43,851 nt of DNA from an uncultured Bacilli bacterium (GCA_947589735.1 CANQCR010000012.1:1-43851), one strand, 5' to 3'. Counted from the stretch's first letter, positions 8,701 to 15,469 are shown. Made by a program: numbers and translations. Notes: generated by a model not told the origin, from the sequence alone.

Positions 8701-9721
8701 TGCGATTACTATTAAAAATAGCTTTTAAATCTTTTAAGTCTTGCTCATGGTTTAGATATTTTTCAACCATTAATGGCGAGATGAGACAGTTTTCCCTGTT
8801 GCCAAACAAGTTTTTCAAAAATAACATATCATACATTTCTTTCATTAAAGCTAATGTAGATATTCTATTATCTAATACCTTTTCAATATTATCATATTTA
8901 TCATCGAAGTCACTACCATTAAAGGATATTTTAAGATCTTCTTCTACATCCAAGTGAAACATATCTTTAAGTGAAAAACTATTTCCACATACAAGCTTAC
9001 TAAAGTTATCAGCAAATTTTTTATAGTCACCAAAAAATATATTCAAGTAATCTTTTAATTCTTTTTTGCGGTCATTTTTACTTTTTATTAAACATATTGT
9101 TTCTAATTTTTGATAATCAATTTGATTGATATAGTATTCATCAAATTCTAACTCAGGACATGCTTGAGATAAATCACTAAACACTTCTTTAAGTTTTTGT
9201 TTAATATCTAGATTATTTACTTTAAACTCATTCGCTCCATATAAGAAATTACCGCGATATTTAATAATATGATGTATAGCTAAATAAATAAGTCTTATAT
9301 CTTGTTTACTAGGGTTAGTTATAAGTTCATTGCGTAAGTGATAAATAGTTGGAAATTTTTCGTTATATTCTTTAACCTTAATTTTTTCTTCTTTCGTTAA
9401 TGGGTGCTTTTTATGTGTTGGATCTTTGTCTTCAAAATAAAAACTTTCTTGTAGTTTAAAAAAGAAATTAGGATCTACTGCCTCAATATCATCTTTAAAG
9501 GCTTCTTGTAATAATTTAATACGTTGCCGGCGCCGATCATATCTTCTTCTCGTACTACGATATCCTCTTCTTTCTAAAGCGGTATTTGCTTCTTCAAATA
9601 ATCTAACACCCCAAAGTGCTTTATTACCTTTTCGCATAACTTTATAATTATCTTTTAAAACAACAGCCCACCCTACTGATGTTGTTCCAATATCTAACCC
9701 AATATTATATTCTTTGTTCAT
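5723..9721 (-). CDS. cas9: CRISPR effector nuclease Cas9 (type II-A)
   Basis: A 1332-residue Cas9 of the long type II-A class, an RNA-guided double-strand DNA nuclease. RuvC-I has Asp10 in NIGLDIGTTSVGWAVV. An arginine-rich bridge helix follows (about 58-80), then the helical recognition lobe, RuvC-II Glu773 in SIEMARGDE, HNH His851 in YEVDHILP, RuvC-III HHAHDAY with His982 and Asp985, and a C-terminal PAM-interacting domain ending in VTGLRTRKYEF. All catalytic residues are intact. The frame stays open 48 bases upstream, but the start at 9721 is preferred because it has an AAGGAAGG ribosome binding site and aligns Asp10 with family numbering. The C-terminal residues differ from the S. pyogenes arginine pair that reads NGG, so the PAM cannot be assumed. 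Confidence 0.98.
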   Translation of the reverse strand: MNKEYNIGLDIGTTSVGWAVVLKDNYKVMRKGNKALWGVRLFEEANTALERRGYRSTRRRYDRRRQRIKLLQEAFKDDIEAVDPNFFFKLQESFYFEDKDPTHKKHPLTKEEKIKVKEYNEKFPTIYHLRNELITNPSKQDIRLIYLAIHHIIKYRGNFLYGANEFKVNNLDIKQKLKEVFSDLSQACPELEFDEYYINQIDYQKLETICLIKSKNDRKKELKDYLNIFFGDYKKFADNFSKLVCGNSFSLKDMFHLDVEEDLKISFNGSDFDDKYDNIEKVLDNRISTLALMKEMYDMLFLKNLFGNRENCLISPLMVEKYLNHEQDLKDLKAIFNSNRKEYNKIFRSTEKYTCLYDLYIHNTKTYDDFVKELQKHIDNIVPTLTDSTLIEKLSNLAIKMNNGDLLPRITSTENGKYPYQINKEELKLIIQNQGKYYPFLLDMINNEYKLVKLLSFKIPYYVGPLIDSDKHRFAWMKRKIPNVKITPYNFDEVVDKEKSAELFIERMLGHCTYLLEEPAMPNNSILYSEYKVLNELKQIRVNDQRLTLDFQHRLIDEFFRVTPGTLTDKKFKEFLIKSREFDMYNGDISVTGYSAKEKFANNMGSYIDFFGPDGFFKDTNLTTDDAEVIIRWITIFEDKDILAKKIENTYPILKPVLKNIIKKKYSGWSSLSNRLLTTPYYYDEATSTKKSIIDIMWETDENFMQIINNDKYGFQEMIAKINQSSENGKLNYQMVDELATSPSTKRGIWQALKIVEELVSYIGYEPSSISIEMARGDEAKQRKDDRKEYLNKLYTASKDSINEYKRLKGELDTNEINSEKMFLYFIQEGKSLYSGQPLDINCLDQYEVDHILPRTIIKNDSIDNKALVLREENQNKAASLVLPSEYRTYTNKKWWEHLKDINLISAKKLYNLKRSEFKNEDIEGFINRQLVETRQITKHVANILQSLHQNSKIIYLPAALSHNYREKFALYKFRDLNDFHHAHDAYLAAVLGEYKSHCNLKINFDDLKELTKKLIEEKKYNDLKYGYVINSIDSAFVHYNSKTGEVLDIDEFKKTVENHLYRNDILISKKTEIRTGQFYNQTKLKKGDKGVPLKKDLPTNIYGAYSSINPSYAISVKYTKRNKEDQRLIGIPIYIDKKDTEELNKYIRNLLNLSSDDKITIASKPIPFFSELNWNGQICYLVGASDTIEVCNAKELKLSKAETIEYKLMLDRLLNKHKKAIDDYLYIDKLKSFIKLLIHKVEKEYVLYQNLVENMKMMFLPTLEENKNLEIYEKLVTELLHLLKCNSTNANLKFLDASYSSAFGKKNDRIIKNAIVINKSVTGLRTRKYEF

Positions 9722-9750
9722 TTGACTTCCATCCTTCCTTATGATACAAT
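9722..9750 (+). promoter_or_regulatory. tracrRNA promoter
   Basis: TTGACT at 9722-9727, a 17-base spacer, and TACAAT at 9745-9750 form a strong sigma-A promoter that predicts a start at about 9757. The -35 box abuts the cas9 start codon, and the promoter covers the cas9 ribosome binding site on the opposite strand. Confidence 0.8.
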
Positions 9751-9756
9751 GTAGTT

Positions 9757-9852
9757 GTCTTAATACCATTTAAGATGTCATAGAGAGTTAAAATAAAGGC
9801 ATAGCCCTAAATACTCAATCTATTGAGAACAGTCGCTTAGGCGACTTTTTAT
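9757..9852 (+). ncRNA. tracrRNA
   Basis: The anti-repeat (about 9757-9795) copies nearly the full repeat, including ACCATTTAAGATGTCATAGA, then GAGT and TAAAAT, which reproduce the bulged lower stem of type II-A crRNA:tracrRNA duplexes. Next come the nexus (GGC 9798-9800 with GCC 9804-9806), a stem-loop (CTCAA 9814-9818 with TTGAG 9823-9827) and a terminal hairpin (AGTCGC 9831-9836 with GCGACT 9841-9846) followed by T residues. This is the same architecture as the S. pyogenes tracrRNA. It is divergent from cas9 and needed for crRNA processing and cleavage. Confidence 0.95.
9831..9851 (+). terminator. tracrRNA terminator
   Basis: A six-pair stem with loop TTAG is followed by TTTTTATT. It is both the last tracrRNA hairpin and an intrinsic terminator. 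Confidence 0.9.
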
Positions 9853-9856
9853 TATG

Positions 9857-9886
9857 GTTATATGACTACTAACTTTATTTTATCAA
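9857..9886 (-). promoter_or_regulatory. Candidate cas operon promoter
   Basis: On the minus strand, TTGATA (9881-9886), an 18-base spacer and TATAAC (9857-9862) predict a start near 9850. The cas9 leader would then be about 130 bases and fully antisense to the tracrRNA. This is the best match upstream of cas9, but a promoter inside the tracrRNA region cannot be excluded. Confidence 0.45.
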
Positions 9887-9946
9887 AAATAATTAATAAA
9901 AAGAAGTAAATCATTAATATTATTTAAATTTTATTTTTTAGCAAAT

Positions 9947-9975
9947 TTGACAAAAAGATTAAAATATGATAGTAT
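9947..9975 (+). promoter_or_regulatory. Promoter of the riboswitch-controlled gene
   Basis: TTGACA at 9947-9952, 17 bases, then TAGTAT at 9970-9975. The predicted start at about 9982 lies a few bases before the first riboswitch stem. Confidence 0.75.
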
Positions 9976-9984
9976 ATAAGCCAT

Positions 9985-10114
9985 TGAAAGGGAGTAGTTC
10001 TCATTCTTCGGAATGGTTTTAATCCGTCACTTCGGCTTTGACCCGGGTTAAGAGATATACTAGTTATTGAACAAGACTTTCACAAATAATTGTGGGGTCT
10101 TGTTTTCTTTTACC
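9985..10114 (+). promoter_or_regulatory. yybP-ykoY manganese riboswitch with terminator
   Basis: The aptamer has the family landmarks: a P1 stem (TGAAAG 9985-9990 with CTTTCA 10077-10082), the loop-1 motif GGGAGTAG right after P1, a central CCGTCA ... TGACCCGG region, and the loop-3 motif GAACAAGAC just before the 3' side of P1. The 3' end of the aptamer is shared with a terminator: CAAGAC (10072-10077) pairs with GTCTTG (10097-10102) around an inner CACAA/TTGTG stem, followed by TTTTCTTTT. Metal binding should stabilise P1 and prevent termination, giving an ON switch for Mn2+. It precedes a gene of unknown function instead of a known Mn2+ exporter. Confidence 0.92.
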
Positions 10115-10137
10115 TCACAATAAAGGAGGTATTTATT

Positions 10138-11262
10138 ATGAAAGAAAAAAAGATTGAAAGATTGTTTATTGCATCAGAGGTTCATTTACAAAAAAGAGTA
10201 TGGGTCAGTGCAGCTTATAATGCATATGGAGAAATGTCATATTCATTCTTTATTTCCCCTAAAAAAACATTAGTATATAGTCGTACAAATGAAGATGGCG
10301 TGACAAAGTTTTATCTATATGATACCGATGAAGAAATCGGTGAACCATACTATGCAACATGTTCATATACTGATTTTGATGATTCTTATGGTACAACTGT
10401 TTCATCAGGTCATGAATATGGCTATGGTTATCTTGTCCCTGTCGAAGAGTATTTTGGTGTTACGACAGATACGCATCCATTTTTTGTTAAAGCTTTATTA
10501 AACTTAGATAATTTACTTAAAAAAGTAAACAAAAAAAATAATTTCTATTTATCAACAAACAAGAGCGAAGCAAGTGGTGATTTAGCACGTATAGCGGGTT
10601 ATAAAGGAAGACGCATTACATCTGATACCGTTGCTAAATTACCTGTTTGGAAAAAGGCCAAGAAACCAAAAAGAAAAATTGAAAAATTATTCCTCGTATC
10701 AAGAATATATGATGATGCTTATGTTGTTGAAAGATGGATTCAATATGAAACCGAAGGTCAAATTGATCATTATATTATGGTATCTAATAAGAAGTATCTA
10801 GCTTATACTTCAACTGATAGTGAAGGTAAAACACACACTTACTTATACGGAACGGATGAGGAAATAACATTAGATCCAGATGAAAACTTTAAATCATCAG
10901 TTTCAACCATAAATACTCCCCATCGTATTCCTTTTTCAATTGTAGAAACACCCGGTATTATGTCAAAGCCTGTAACTAGAAGAGCACCTTGGGTTTTAAA
11001 AAAAGAATTAAAAGCTTATAAAGCGAGTGTTAGACGTTGCGGATATTCTTATGCTTATCCAATGCCTGTTCATAAATATACAGGAATTAAAGTTAAATCA
11101 CCATTTATTTCTTCACTTTGTGTATATTTTTCAAATGTTGGTAAAAAAGGATATATGTGCTTATCTATGGATGAGGATATTGCCAAAGGTCAATTAGCTA
11201 AATTTGGTTATGCGTTCACTGAGGAAGAACAAGAAAAAAGAAAAAAATTATCATTACGATAA
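10138..11262 (+). CDS. Unknown protein with two tandem domains, Mn2+ riboswitch-controlled
   Basis: A 374-residue protein that I do not recognise. It has no signal peptide or membrane segment, so it is probably cytosolic. It consists of two copies of one unit of about 185 residues. Each starts KIE(R/K)LF, has a strand pair ending YLY(D/G)TDEEI (near residues 62-70 and 243-251), then PV..Y.G followed by PF, then Y(L/M).LS, and ends with G.LA..GY. The units are rich in Tyr and Lys. The start at 10138 is fixed by AAGGAGGT seven bases upstream. The Mn2+ riboswitch ahead of it predicts expression at high manganese, so a role in manganese tolerance, storage or metal-dependent metabolism is possible. 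No metal-binding motif is obvious. Confidence 0.85.
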   Translation: MKEKKIERLFIASEVHLQKRVWVSAAYNAYGEMSYSFFISPKKTLVYSRTNEDGVTKFYLYDTDEEIGEPYYATCSYTDFDDSYGTTVSSGHEYGYGYLVPVEEYFGVTTDTHPFFVKALLNLDNLLKKVNKKNNFYLSTNKSEASGDLARIAGYKGRRITSDTVAKLPVWKKAKKPKRKIEKLFLVSRIYDDAYVVERWIQYETEGQIDHYIMVSNKKYLAYTSTDSEGKTHTYLYGTDEEITLDPDENFKSSVSTINTPHRIPFSIVETPGIMSKPVTRRAPWVLKKELKAYKASVRRCGYSYAYPMPVHKYTGIKVKSPFISSLCVYFSNVGKKGYMCLSMDEDIAKGQLAKFGYAFTEEEQEKRKKLSLR

Positions 11263-11268
11263 TTTTTT
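11242..11268 (+). terminator. Convergent terminator
   Basis: An 11-base arm (11242-11252) pairs with 11258-11268 around loop ATTAC, giving A residues on the left and T residues on the right. It can end transcripts in both directions, the riboswitch gene and mnmA, whose stop codons are only a few bases apart. Confidence 0.75.
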
Positions 11269-12369
11269 TTATAAGTACCAAAGTTTTTCCCCACTTTTTC
11301 TTACTTCTTTAATAATTCCGCCACCAAGGCATTCTTCCCCATCATATAAAACGCAAGCTTGTCCTGGCGTTACAGCTTTAACGCCTTCAGGATATTTAAC
11401 TAATATCTCATCATCATTAAGGTATTCAAGGGAAACATCATAATCAATTTGACGATAACGGAATTTTGCTGTACAACTAACAGGTCTTTTATCGGTATTA
11501 AAGTTAATCGTATCAATGATACAACTGTCACTAATTAAATAGTCAGTATTACCATAAGATATATATAAAACATTTTTATTAAGATCTTTTCCAACAACAA
11601 ACATTCGCTCTTTAGATCCGCCAATATTAAGTCCCCTTCTTTGACCAATAGTATAATACATTAAACCGATATGTTGACCGATAACTTTATTATGATCAAT
11701 ATCAACAATATCGCCAGGTGTATTAGGTAAATAGTTTTCTAAGAACTTCGTAAAATTACGTTCACCGATAAAACAAATGCCGGTTGAATCTTTTTTAGTA
11801 GCCGTAATTAAGCCATTATCTAAAGCGATTTTCCTTACTTCATCTTTCGTTAAATCGCCAAGGGGGAATAAAACATTTTGAAGTTGTTCTCTTGATACTT
11901 GCGATAGAAAGTAAGTCTGATCTTTATTAGTGTCTTTAGCGCGGCAAAGTTGACCATCTTTCATTTTAGCGTAATGTCCGGTAGCGATAAAATCGCATCC
12001 TAATTTTGAGGCCTCTTTAGCGAACATATCAAACTTAATATATTTGTTGCACATCACATCAGGATTAGGTGTTCTCCCCTTTTTTAATTCATCTAAAAAA
12101 TAAGTGAAGACATAGTCCCAATATTCTTTAACAAAATCAACGCGATGAAGAGGTATACCTATTTTCTCACATACTTTTAGAGCATCATTATAATCTTGTT
12201 CTTGGGGACAGATATTATTATTTAAATCAGGATTACCTAGAAAGTCACCATTGACACTAGTATCCCAATTGCGCATAAATAATCCAATGACATCATATCC
12301 TTGTTCTTTTAAGAGGATGGCGACTACACTGCTATCCACCCCACCACTCATGCCAATTACAACTTTCAT
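11269..12369 (-). CDS. mnmA: tRNA-specific 2-thiouridylase MnmA
   Basis: A 366-residue enzyme that installs sulfur at position 2 of the wobble uridine in Lys, Glu and Gln tRNAs, using ATP and a sulfur relay. The PP-loop SGGVDS is at residues 8-13. The two catalytic cysteines are Cys107 in DVMCNKYIKF and Cys199 in TGICFIGER. The central tRNA-binding region and the C-terminal beta domain (MYYTIGQRRGLNIGG onward) are complete. Length is normal for the family. It follows spoIIM on the same strand, has TATAAT-like boxes in the short gap, and an RBS GGTGATTAA before the ATG. Confidence 0.96.
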   Translation of the reverse strand: MKVVIGMSGGVDSSVVAILLKEQGYDVIGLFMRNWDTSVNGDFLGNPDLNNNICPQEQDYNDALKVCEKIGIPLHRVDFVKEYWDYVFTYFLDELKKGRTPNPDVMCNKYIKFDMFAKEASKLGCDFIATGHYAKMKDGQLCRAKDTNKDQTYFLSQVSREQLQNVLFPLGDLTKDEVRKIALDNGLITATKKDSTGICFIGERNFTKFLENYLPNTPGDIVDIDHNKVIGQHIGLMYYTIGQRRGLNIGGSKERMFVVGKDLNKNVLYISYGNTDYLISDSCIIDTINFNTDKRPVSCTAKFRYRQIDYDVSLEYLNDDEILVKYPEGVKAVTPGQACVLYDGEECLGGGIIKEVRKSGEKLWYL

Positions 12370-12395
12370 TTAATCACCATCATCATTATAACATA

Positions 12396-13010
12396 TTATA
12401 GCTTAATCGATAAGACCTTTTTAAGTAATATGGGCATGAGATATGTTTCATATAAACTGCTTAAAAGTAAAACAATTATTCCTAGACATAGTATGGTAAC
12501 ATAACGATTGGTAATATGTTTAAAATTAAGATTTTTTTTATGAATAATTGTTTCAATAATATATAAAGATAATTTAATGGAATATATTCCTAAATAAATA
12601 AAAATCAAAAGATTAATAACTTGATGTGGTAAATTATAAATGATACCTAAAAAGATTCCTTTAGCTTTATATTTCATAATAAAACTTGATATCGTAAAAC
12701 TGAGTAAAAATGATTTCATAAAAATAAGAAAGATAACAATAGGTAGACCAATAATTGATATACCTAGTAGCCAAATACCAAAAGCGTATAATAAATTAAT
12801 AAGAAAATTATTAATAAGCTCAGATTGCATATTTATTTGCCCATATTGCGTCATAAATGTATCAAGTGAGGAGTTAATCAATTCTCTATCATTAGTGCTT
12901 AAAATAGTCATAAATAAGCTACCAGTAATAATACCAATAATTGAAATTATGGCTAGAAATATTAATACTTTTTTATCAACGTTTAATAGTTTGTCCAATA
13001 TTTTTTTCAT
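12396..13010 (-). CDS. spoIIM: Stage II sporulation protein M (SpoIIM)
   Basis: A 204-residue membrane protein with five to six hydrophobic segments. The LPHQVINL motif near residue 128, preceded by a conserved long helix, is typical of the SpoIIM family. With SpoIID and SpoIIP it forms the complex in the mother-cell membrane that thins septal peptidoglycan and drives engulfment. Length matches B. subtilis SpoIIM (about 214). A possible sigma-E-type promoter precedes it. SpoIIP is encoded about 10 kb away in this window, supporting a working engulfment system. SpoIID is not in the window. Confidence 0.8.
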   Translation of the reverse strand: MKKILDKLLNVDKKVLIFLAIISIIGIITGSLFMTILSTNDRELINSSLDTFMTQYGQINMQSELINNFLINLLYAFGIWLLGISIIGLPIVIFLIFMKSFLLSFTISSFIMKYKAKGIFLGIIYNLPHQVINLLIFIYLGIYSIKLSLYIIETIIHKKNLNFKHITNRYVTILCLGIIVLLLSSLYETYLMPILLKKVLSIKL

Positions 13011-13023
13011 TATCTCACCTAGT

Positions 13024-13053
13024 TAAGTATATTTAATTAAAAAGTTAATATTC
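13024..13053 (-). promoter_or_regulatory. Candidate sigma-E promoter of spoIIM
   Basis: On the minus strand, GAATATT (13047-13053) matches the -35 consensus of mother-cell sigma-E exactly. After a 15-base spacer, TATACTTA (13024-13031) gives a partial match to the -10 consensus CATACAHT. B. subtilis spoIIM is a sigma-E gene. The -10 match is incomplete, so confidence is modest. Confidence 0.4.
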
Positions 13054-13095
13054 CAATTTTTTTAAATATGTATTATAATTTATATAGAGGTGTCT

Positions 13096-13191
13096 ATGAA
13101 AAAGTTAATTGGTAAAATATTAATAATCTTATTAGTTATAGGAATGCTTGGAACAATGATTATTATTCCTGCAATGACTTTAGGTAGATAA
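13096..13191 (+). CDS. 31-residue single-span membrane peptide
   Basis: A short frame coding MKKLIGKILIILLVIGM and ending AMTLGR. It has a basic N-terminus and one hydrophobic segment, so it should insert in the membrane. Support comes from GAGGTG five to ten bases before the ATG, a TATAAT box at 13074-13079, and a strong terminator starting right after the stop codon. It is divergent from spoIIM and convergent with mscL. The promoter would leave a very short leader. I do not recognise it. It could be a small sporulation or stress peptide, but nothing specific shows this. Confidence 0.5.
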   Translation: MKKLIGKILIILLVIGMLGTMIIIPAMTLGR

Positions 13192-13218
13192 AAAAAGTAC
13201 TTCTTTAAAGTACTTTTT
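13192..13218. terminator. Bidirectional terminator between the small peptide gene and mscL
   Basis: An 11-bp perfect stem (13192-13202 with 13208-13218) with loop CTTTA, A-rich on one side and T-rich on the other. It overlaps the mscL stop codon and serves both convergent genes. Confidence 0.8.
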
Positions 13219-13615
13219 ATTTTACTTGTTCCTTTAGTAAATCTCTTATCTCTTCTAAAAGTAGAATATCATCACTTTTCTTTTCTTCTTCTTGTTCCTC
13301 TTCTTGTTCCTCTTCCTTTTTATGTGATAGTTTATTGATAAACTTAATTAGAACGAATATACATAGGGAAACAATTAAAAAATCAATAATATTTTGAATA
13401 AAAGCCCCATACATAATTGTGGCATCTTTAAACTTGAAAGATAACTGACTAAAGTTAAGACCACCAGTAATAATACCGATTAAAGGCATTAAAATATTTT
13501 CAACTAAAGATGTGACAATTTTACCAAATGCTCCACCCATAATAACACCAACAGCGAGATCAATAACATTGCCTCTAGCAATAAAAGTTTTAAACTCATT
13601 AATTATTTTTTTCAT
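13217..13615 (-). CDS. mscL: Large-conductance mechanosensitive channel MscL
   Basis: A 132-residue protein that forms a homopentameric pore opening under membrane tension to release solutes during osmotic downshock. The hallmark N-terminal helix and first membrane segment are visible (FKTFIARGNVIDLAVGVIMG), followed by a periplasmic-side loop and the second membrane segment near 70-95. The C-terminal helix contains a glutamate-rich stretch (EEEQEEEQEEEKK) before the usual ILLLEEIRDLL bundle. The start at 13615 is chosen over an upstream ATG because it has GGAGG at the right distance and begins MKKIINEFK like the family. Confidence 0.95.
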   Translation of the reverse strand: MKKIINEFKTFIARGNVIDLAVGVIMGGAFGKIVTSLVENILMPLIGIITGGLNFSQLSFKFKDATIMYGAFIQNIIDFLIVSLCIFVLIKFINKLSHKKEEEQEEEQEEEKKSDDILLLEEIRDLLKEQVK

Positions 13616-13645
13616 AACTACCTCCAACATCATTAGTATATCATA

Positions 13646-14596
13646 TTATTTTTGATTAAAGTTGAGTAACCGTAAATATTTATCATATTCTTCGGCAATT
13701 TCAACTATATAATCTTTTTTCCGGATATTATCCATCCAATCTTTAGGGATATTATTAGTTCCATAGTAAATACTTGCCATTCCTCCAGCTAAAGCCCCAA
13801 TGACAGCTGTATCACCACCAATATTAGTAGTAGCTATCACACACTCACGGTAATTATCAGACTTTAAGAAACACCATAAAGTTGCTTCTAATGTATCAAC
13901 GACAAAACTAGTCGATTTTATTTCGTCAATATTTAATTCTTGAATGTTACCAACTAAAATTCTCGAAAAATATTTTTGGGTGGCATTGGAAAACATACTA
14001 TAATCAAGATTTTTTAAATTTTTTAAAGCAGCATATTTATTATTGCCATTTAATAAATACATAAGAAAATGAACATATATATAGCAAGCACAAATGGATA
14101 TTTCATGTTTATGCGTAATCGATGATACTTTACTTATGGCATCAAAGACTAATTCTTTGTTTTCTTTATTAGCCGTAAAGTAAAAAGCTAGAGGTAACAT
14201 CATTTTTAAAGAACTATTACCATTATCGTTATAAGTTTCTTCCCCGCATTCATAGGCTGGAGCTTTTCTTTGTGTAAAACGAACTAAAGCTTTTAGAGTT
14301 GTCTTGCCAATATCAAAGGCTTCACTTACCGAACAAAACTTATTACTTGTAAACCAACTGACACAATTTTCAGCAATATAATCATAATCTAAGCCTTTTT
14401 TGGTTATGGCATACATCGTCGCTAAAGTAAGGGATGTCGTATCACCCCAAGATCCTTTCGGAAGGCCTTTTTTAAGGCAAGGAGTCATTTTTAAAACAGG
14501 ATGATTAAGTAGTTCTTCCCTTTTAGCACCTTTAGTAATTGTTCCTAAGGCATCACCAATCGCACAGCCTAGTATTCCTTCTTTTACGCGGTACAT
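13646..14596 (-). CDS. ADP-ribosylglycohydrolase family protein
   Basis: About 316 residues of the DraG/ARH fold, which removes ADP-ribose from proteins or small molecules using two metal ions. The N-terminal GCAIGDALG, the GSWGDTTSL segment (metal-binding Asp and Thr) and the C-terminal TNIGGDTAVIGALAGGMA motif with its Asp/Thr metal ligands are all present, so the active site appears intact. The start at 14596 is preferred for its GAAGGGA ribosome binding site. No paired ADP-ribosyltransferase is next to it, so the target is unknown. It may act on host-type or self modifications, or on nucleotide-derived ADP-ribose. Confidence 0.9.
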   Translation of the reverse strand: MYRVKEGILGCAIGDALGTITKGAKREELLNHPVLKMTPCLKKGLPKGSWGDTTSLTLATMYAITKKGLDYDYIAENCVSWFTSNKFCSVSEAFDIGKTTLKALVRFTQRKAPAYECGEETYNDNGNSSLKMMLPLAFYFTANKENKELVFDAISKVSSITHKHEISICACYIYVHFLMYLLNGNNKYAALKNLKNLDYSMFSNATQKYFSRILVGNIQELNIDEIKSTSFVVDTLEATLWCFLKSDNYRECVIATTNIGGDTAVIGALAGGMASIYYGTNNIPKDWMDNIRKKDYIVEIAEEYDKYLRLLNFNQK

Positions 14597-14656
14597 AAAC
14601 ATCCCTTCATTCTATTTATATTGTATATCTTTTATCTTCATAAAGTCAATAATCAA

Positions 14657-14677
14657 AAAAAGCCCTAAAGGCTTTTT
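14657..14677 (-). terminator. Terminator of the lipoprotein gene
   Basis: AAAAAGCC (14657-14664) pairs with GGCTTTTT (14670-14677). The minus-strand transcript continues into a T run. It starts two bases after the lipoprotein stop codon. Confidence 0.85.
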
Positions 14678-14679
14678 AG

Positions 14680-15411
14680 TTAACCTCTTTGGGCTTTAGA
14701 GAAAATATATTTATTATTGGCATTTTTATTAAAAATATAAGTATATTTCATAAAGTTTGCTTTATTATCATCATTAATAGCATATGTCTCTTCTTCTTCT
14801 ACTTCTTTAATTAAAGCTTTTTTATCCATATCACCATATACTTTATTACCAGATTGTAATCCTGCATATACATTAACGTAGTAAGTGTTTTCATCATATA
14901 AAACAGAATCTACATATGAAATAATACGGTCTTCGTTTGTTACACAACTCTCATTGACATAATATTTGTTTTGATTACCATCATAGATATAGCTTGGACA
15001 AGTACCAATATTAGAAACATGCTTTACGGCAACAGAATCAAATGTATCAGAAATGGCTGTTTCTACATCAGAAACACTCATATAAGATGTAACATTTTTA
15101 ATATTACGAGCTTCTAAGGCTTTAATTTCATCAGCTGTTAAGTCAATATTGTTTTCTAGACCAAAGCTAGTATTTAATCCGTATAAAATAATATCATTAC
15201 TATTATAATCACTAACTGTAAAACTATTATTTTTATATAGTTCAATGGTTTTAGGTAAGTTTTCCATAGCGATAACATGAGCTTGAACCGTATTGATTAT
15301 TAAATCATCTTCGACTTTCTTTAAATTAGGTTCTTCCTCTTTATCTTTACCACAACCAACTAATAGTAACATCATTAAGCAAACTAGAGCTATTCTTTTA
15401 ATTTTTTTCAT
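14680..15411 (-). CDS. Putative lipoprotein of unknown function
   Basis: A 243-residue protein with a classic lipoprotein signal peptide: basic MKKIKR, a hydrophobic core and lipobox LLVGC with Cys20. The mature part begins with a lysine and glutamate-rich linker and should sit outside the cell, anchored to the membrane. Two further cysteines, in GTCPSYIY and NESCVTNE, may form a disulfide. The globular part alternates helices and strands, with several Tyr-rich segments. I do not recognise the family. It is a single-gene unit with its own promoter and terminator. Confidence 0.75.
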   Translation of the reverse strand: MKKIKRIALVCLMMLLLVGCGKDKEEEPNLKKVEDDLIINTVQAHVIAMENLPKTIELYKNNSFTVSDYNSNDIILYGLNTSFGLENNIDLTADEIKALEARNIKNVTSYMSVSDVETAISDTFDSVAVKHVSNIGTCPSYIYDGNQNKYYVNESCVTNEDRIISYVDSVLYDENTYYVNVYAGLQSGNKVYGDMDKKALIKEVEEEETYAINDDNKANFMKYTYIFNKNANNKYIFSKAQRG

Positions 15412-15440
15412 CCTTTTCCCTCTTCCTATCTTACATCAAT

Positions 15441-15469
15441 ATCATAGCACACTATTTTCATAAAATCAA
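15441..15469 (-). promoter_or_regulatory. Promoter of the lipoprotein gene
   Basis: On the minus strand TTGATT (15464-15469), 17 bases, TATGAT (15441-15446), about 30 bases before the start codon, which is preceded by GAGGGAAAAGG. Confidence 0.6.

Noticed and set aside
7797-8957. Plus-strand open frames opposite cas9
   Set aside because: They lie fully within the intact cas9 gene, lack ribosome binding sites and show no recognisable protein features.
9721-9769. Longer cas9 start at 9769
   Set aside because: It adds 16 residues unlike any Cas9, would run through the tracrRNA promoter and anti-repeat, and lacks the good ribosome binding site found before 9721.
12640-13026. Plus-strand open frame opposite spoIIM
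   Set aside because: It is a mirror of the hydrophobic spoIIM codons; spoIIM has the better start, family match and promoter.
13290-13325. Short repeat in mscL (EEQEEE)
   Set aside because: It is low-complexity glutamate coding in the cytoplasmic tail, not a DNA repeat or regulatory element.
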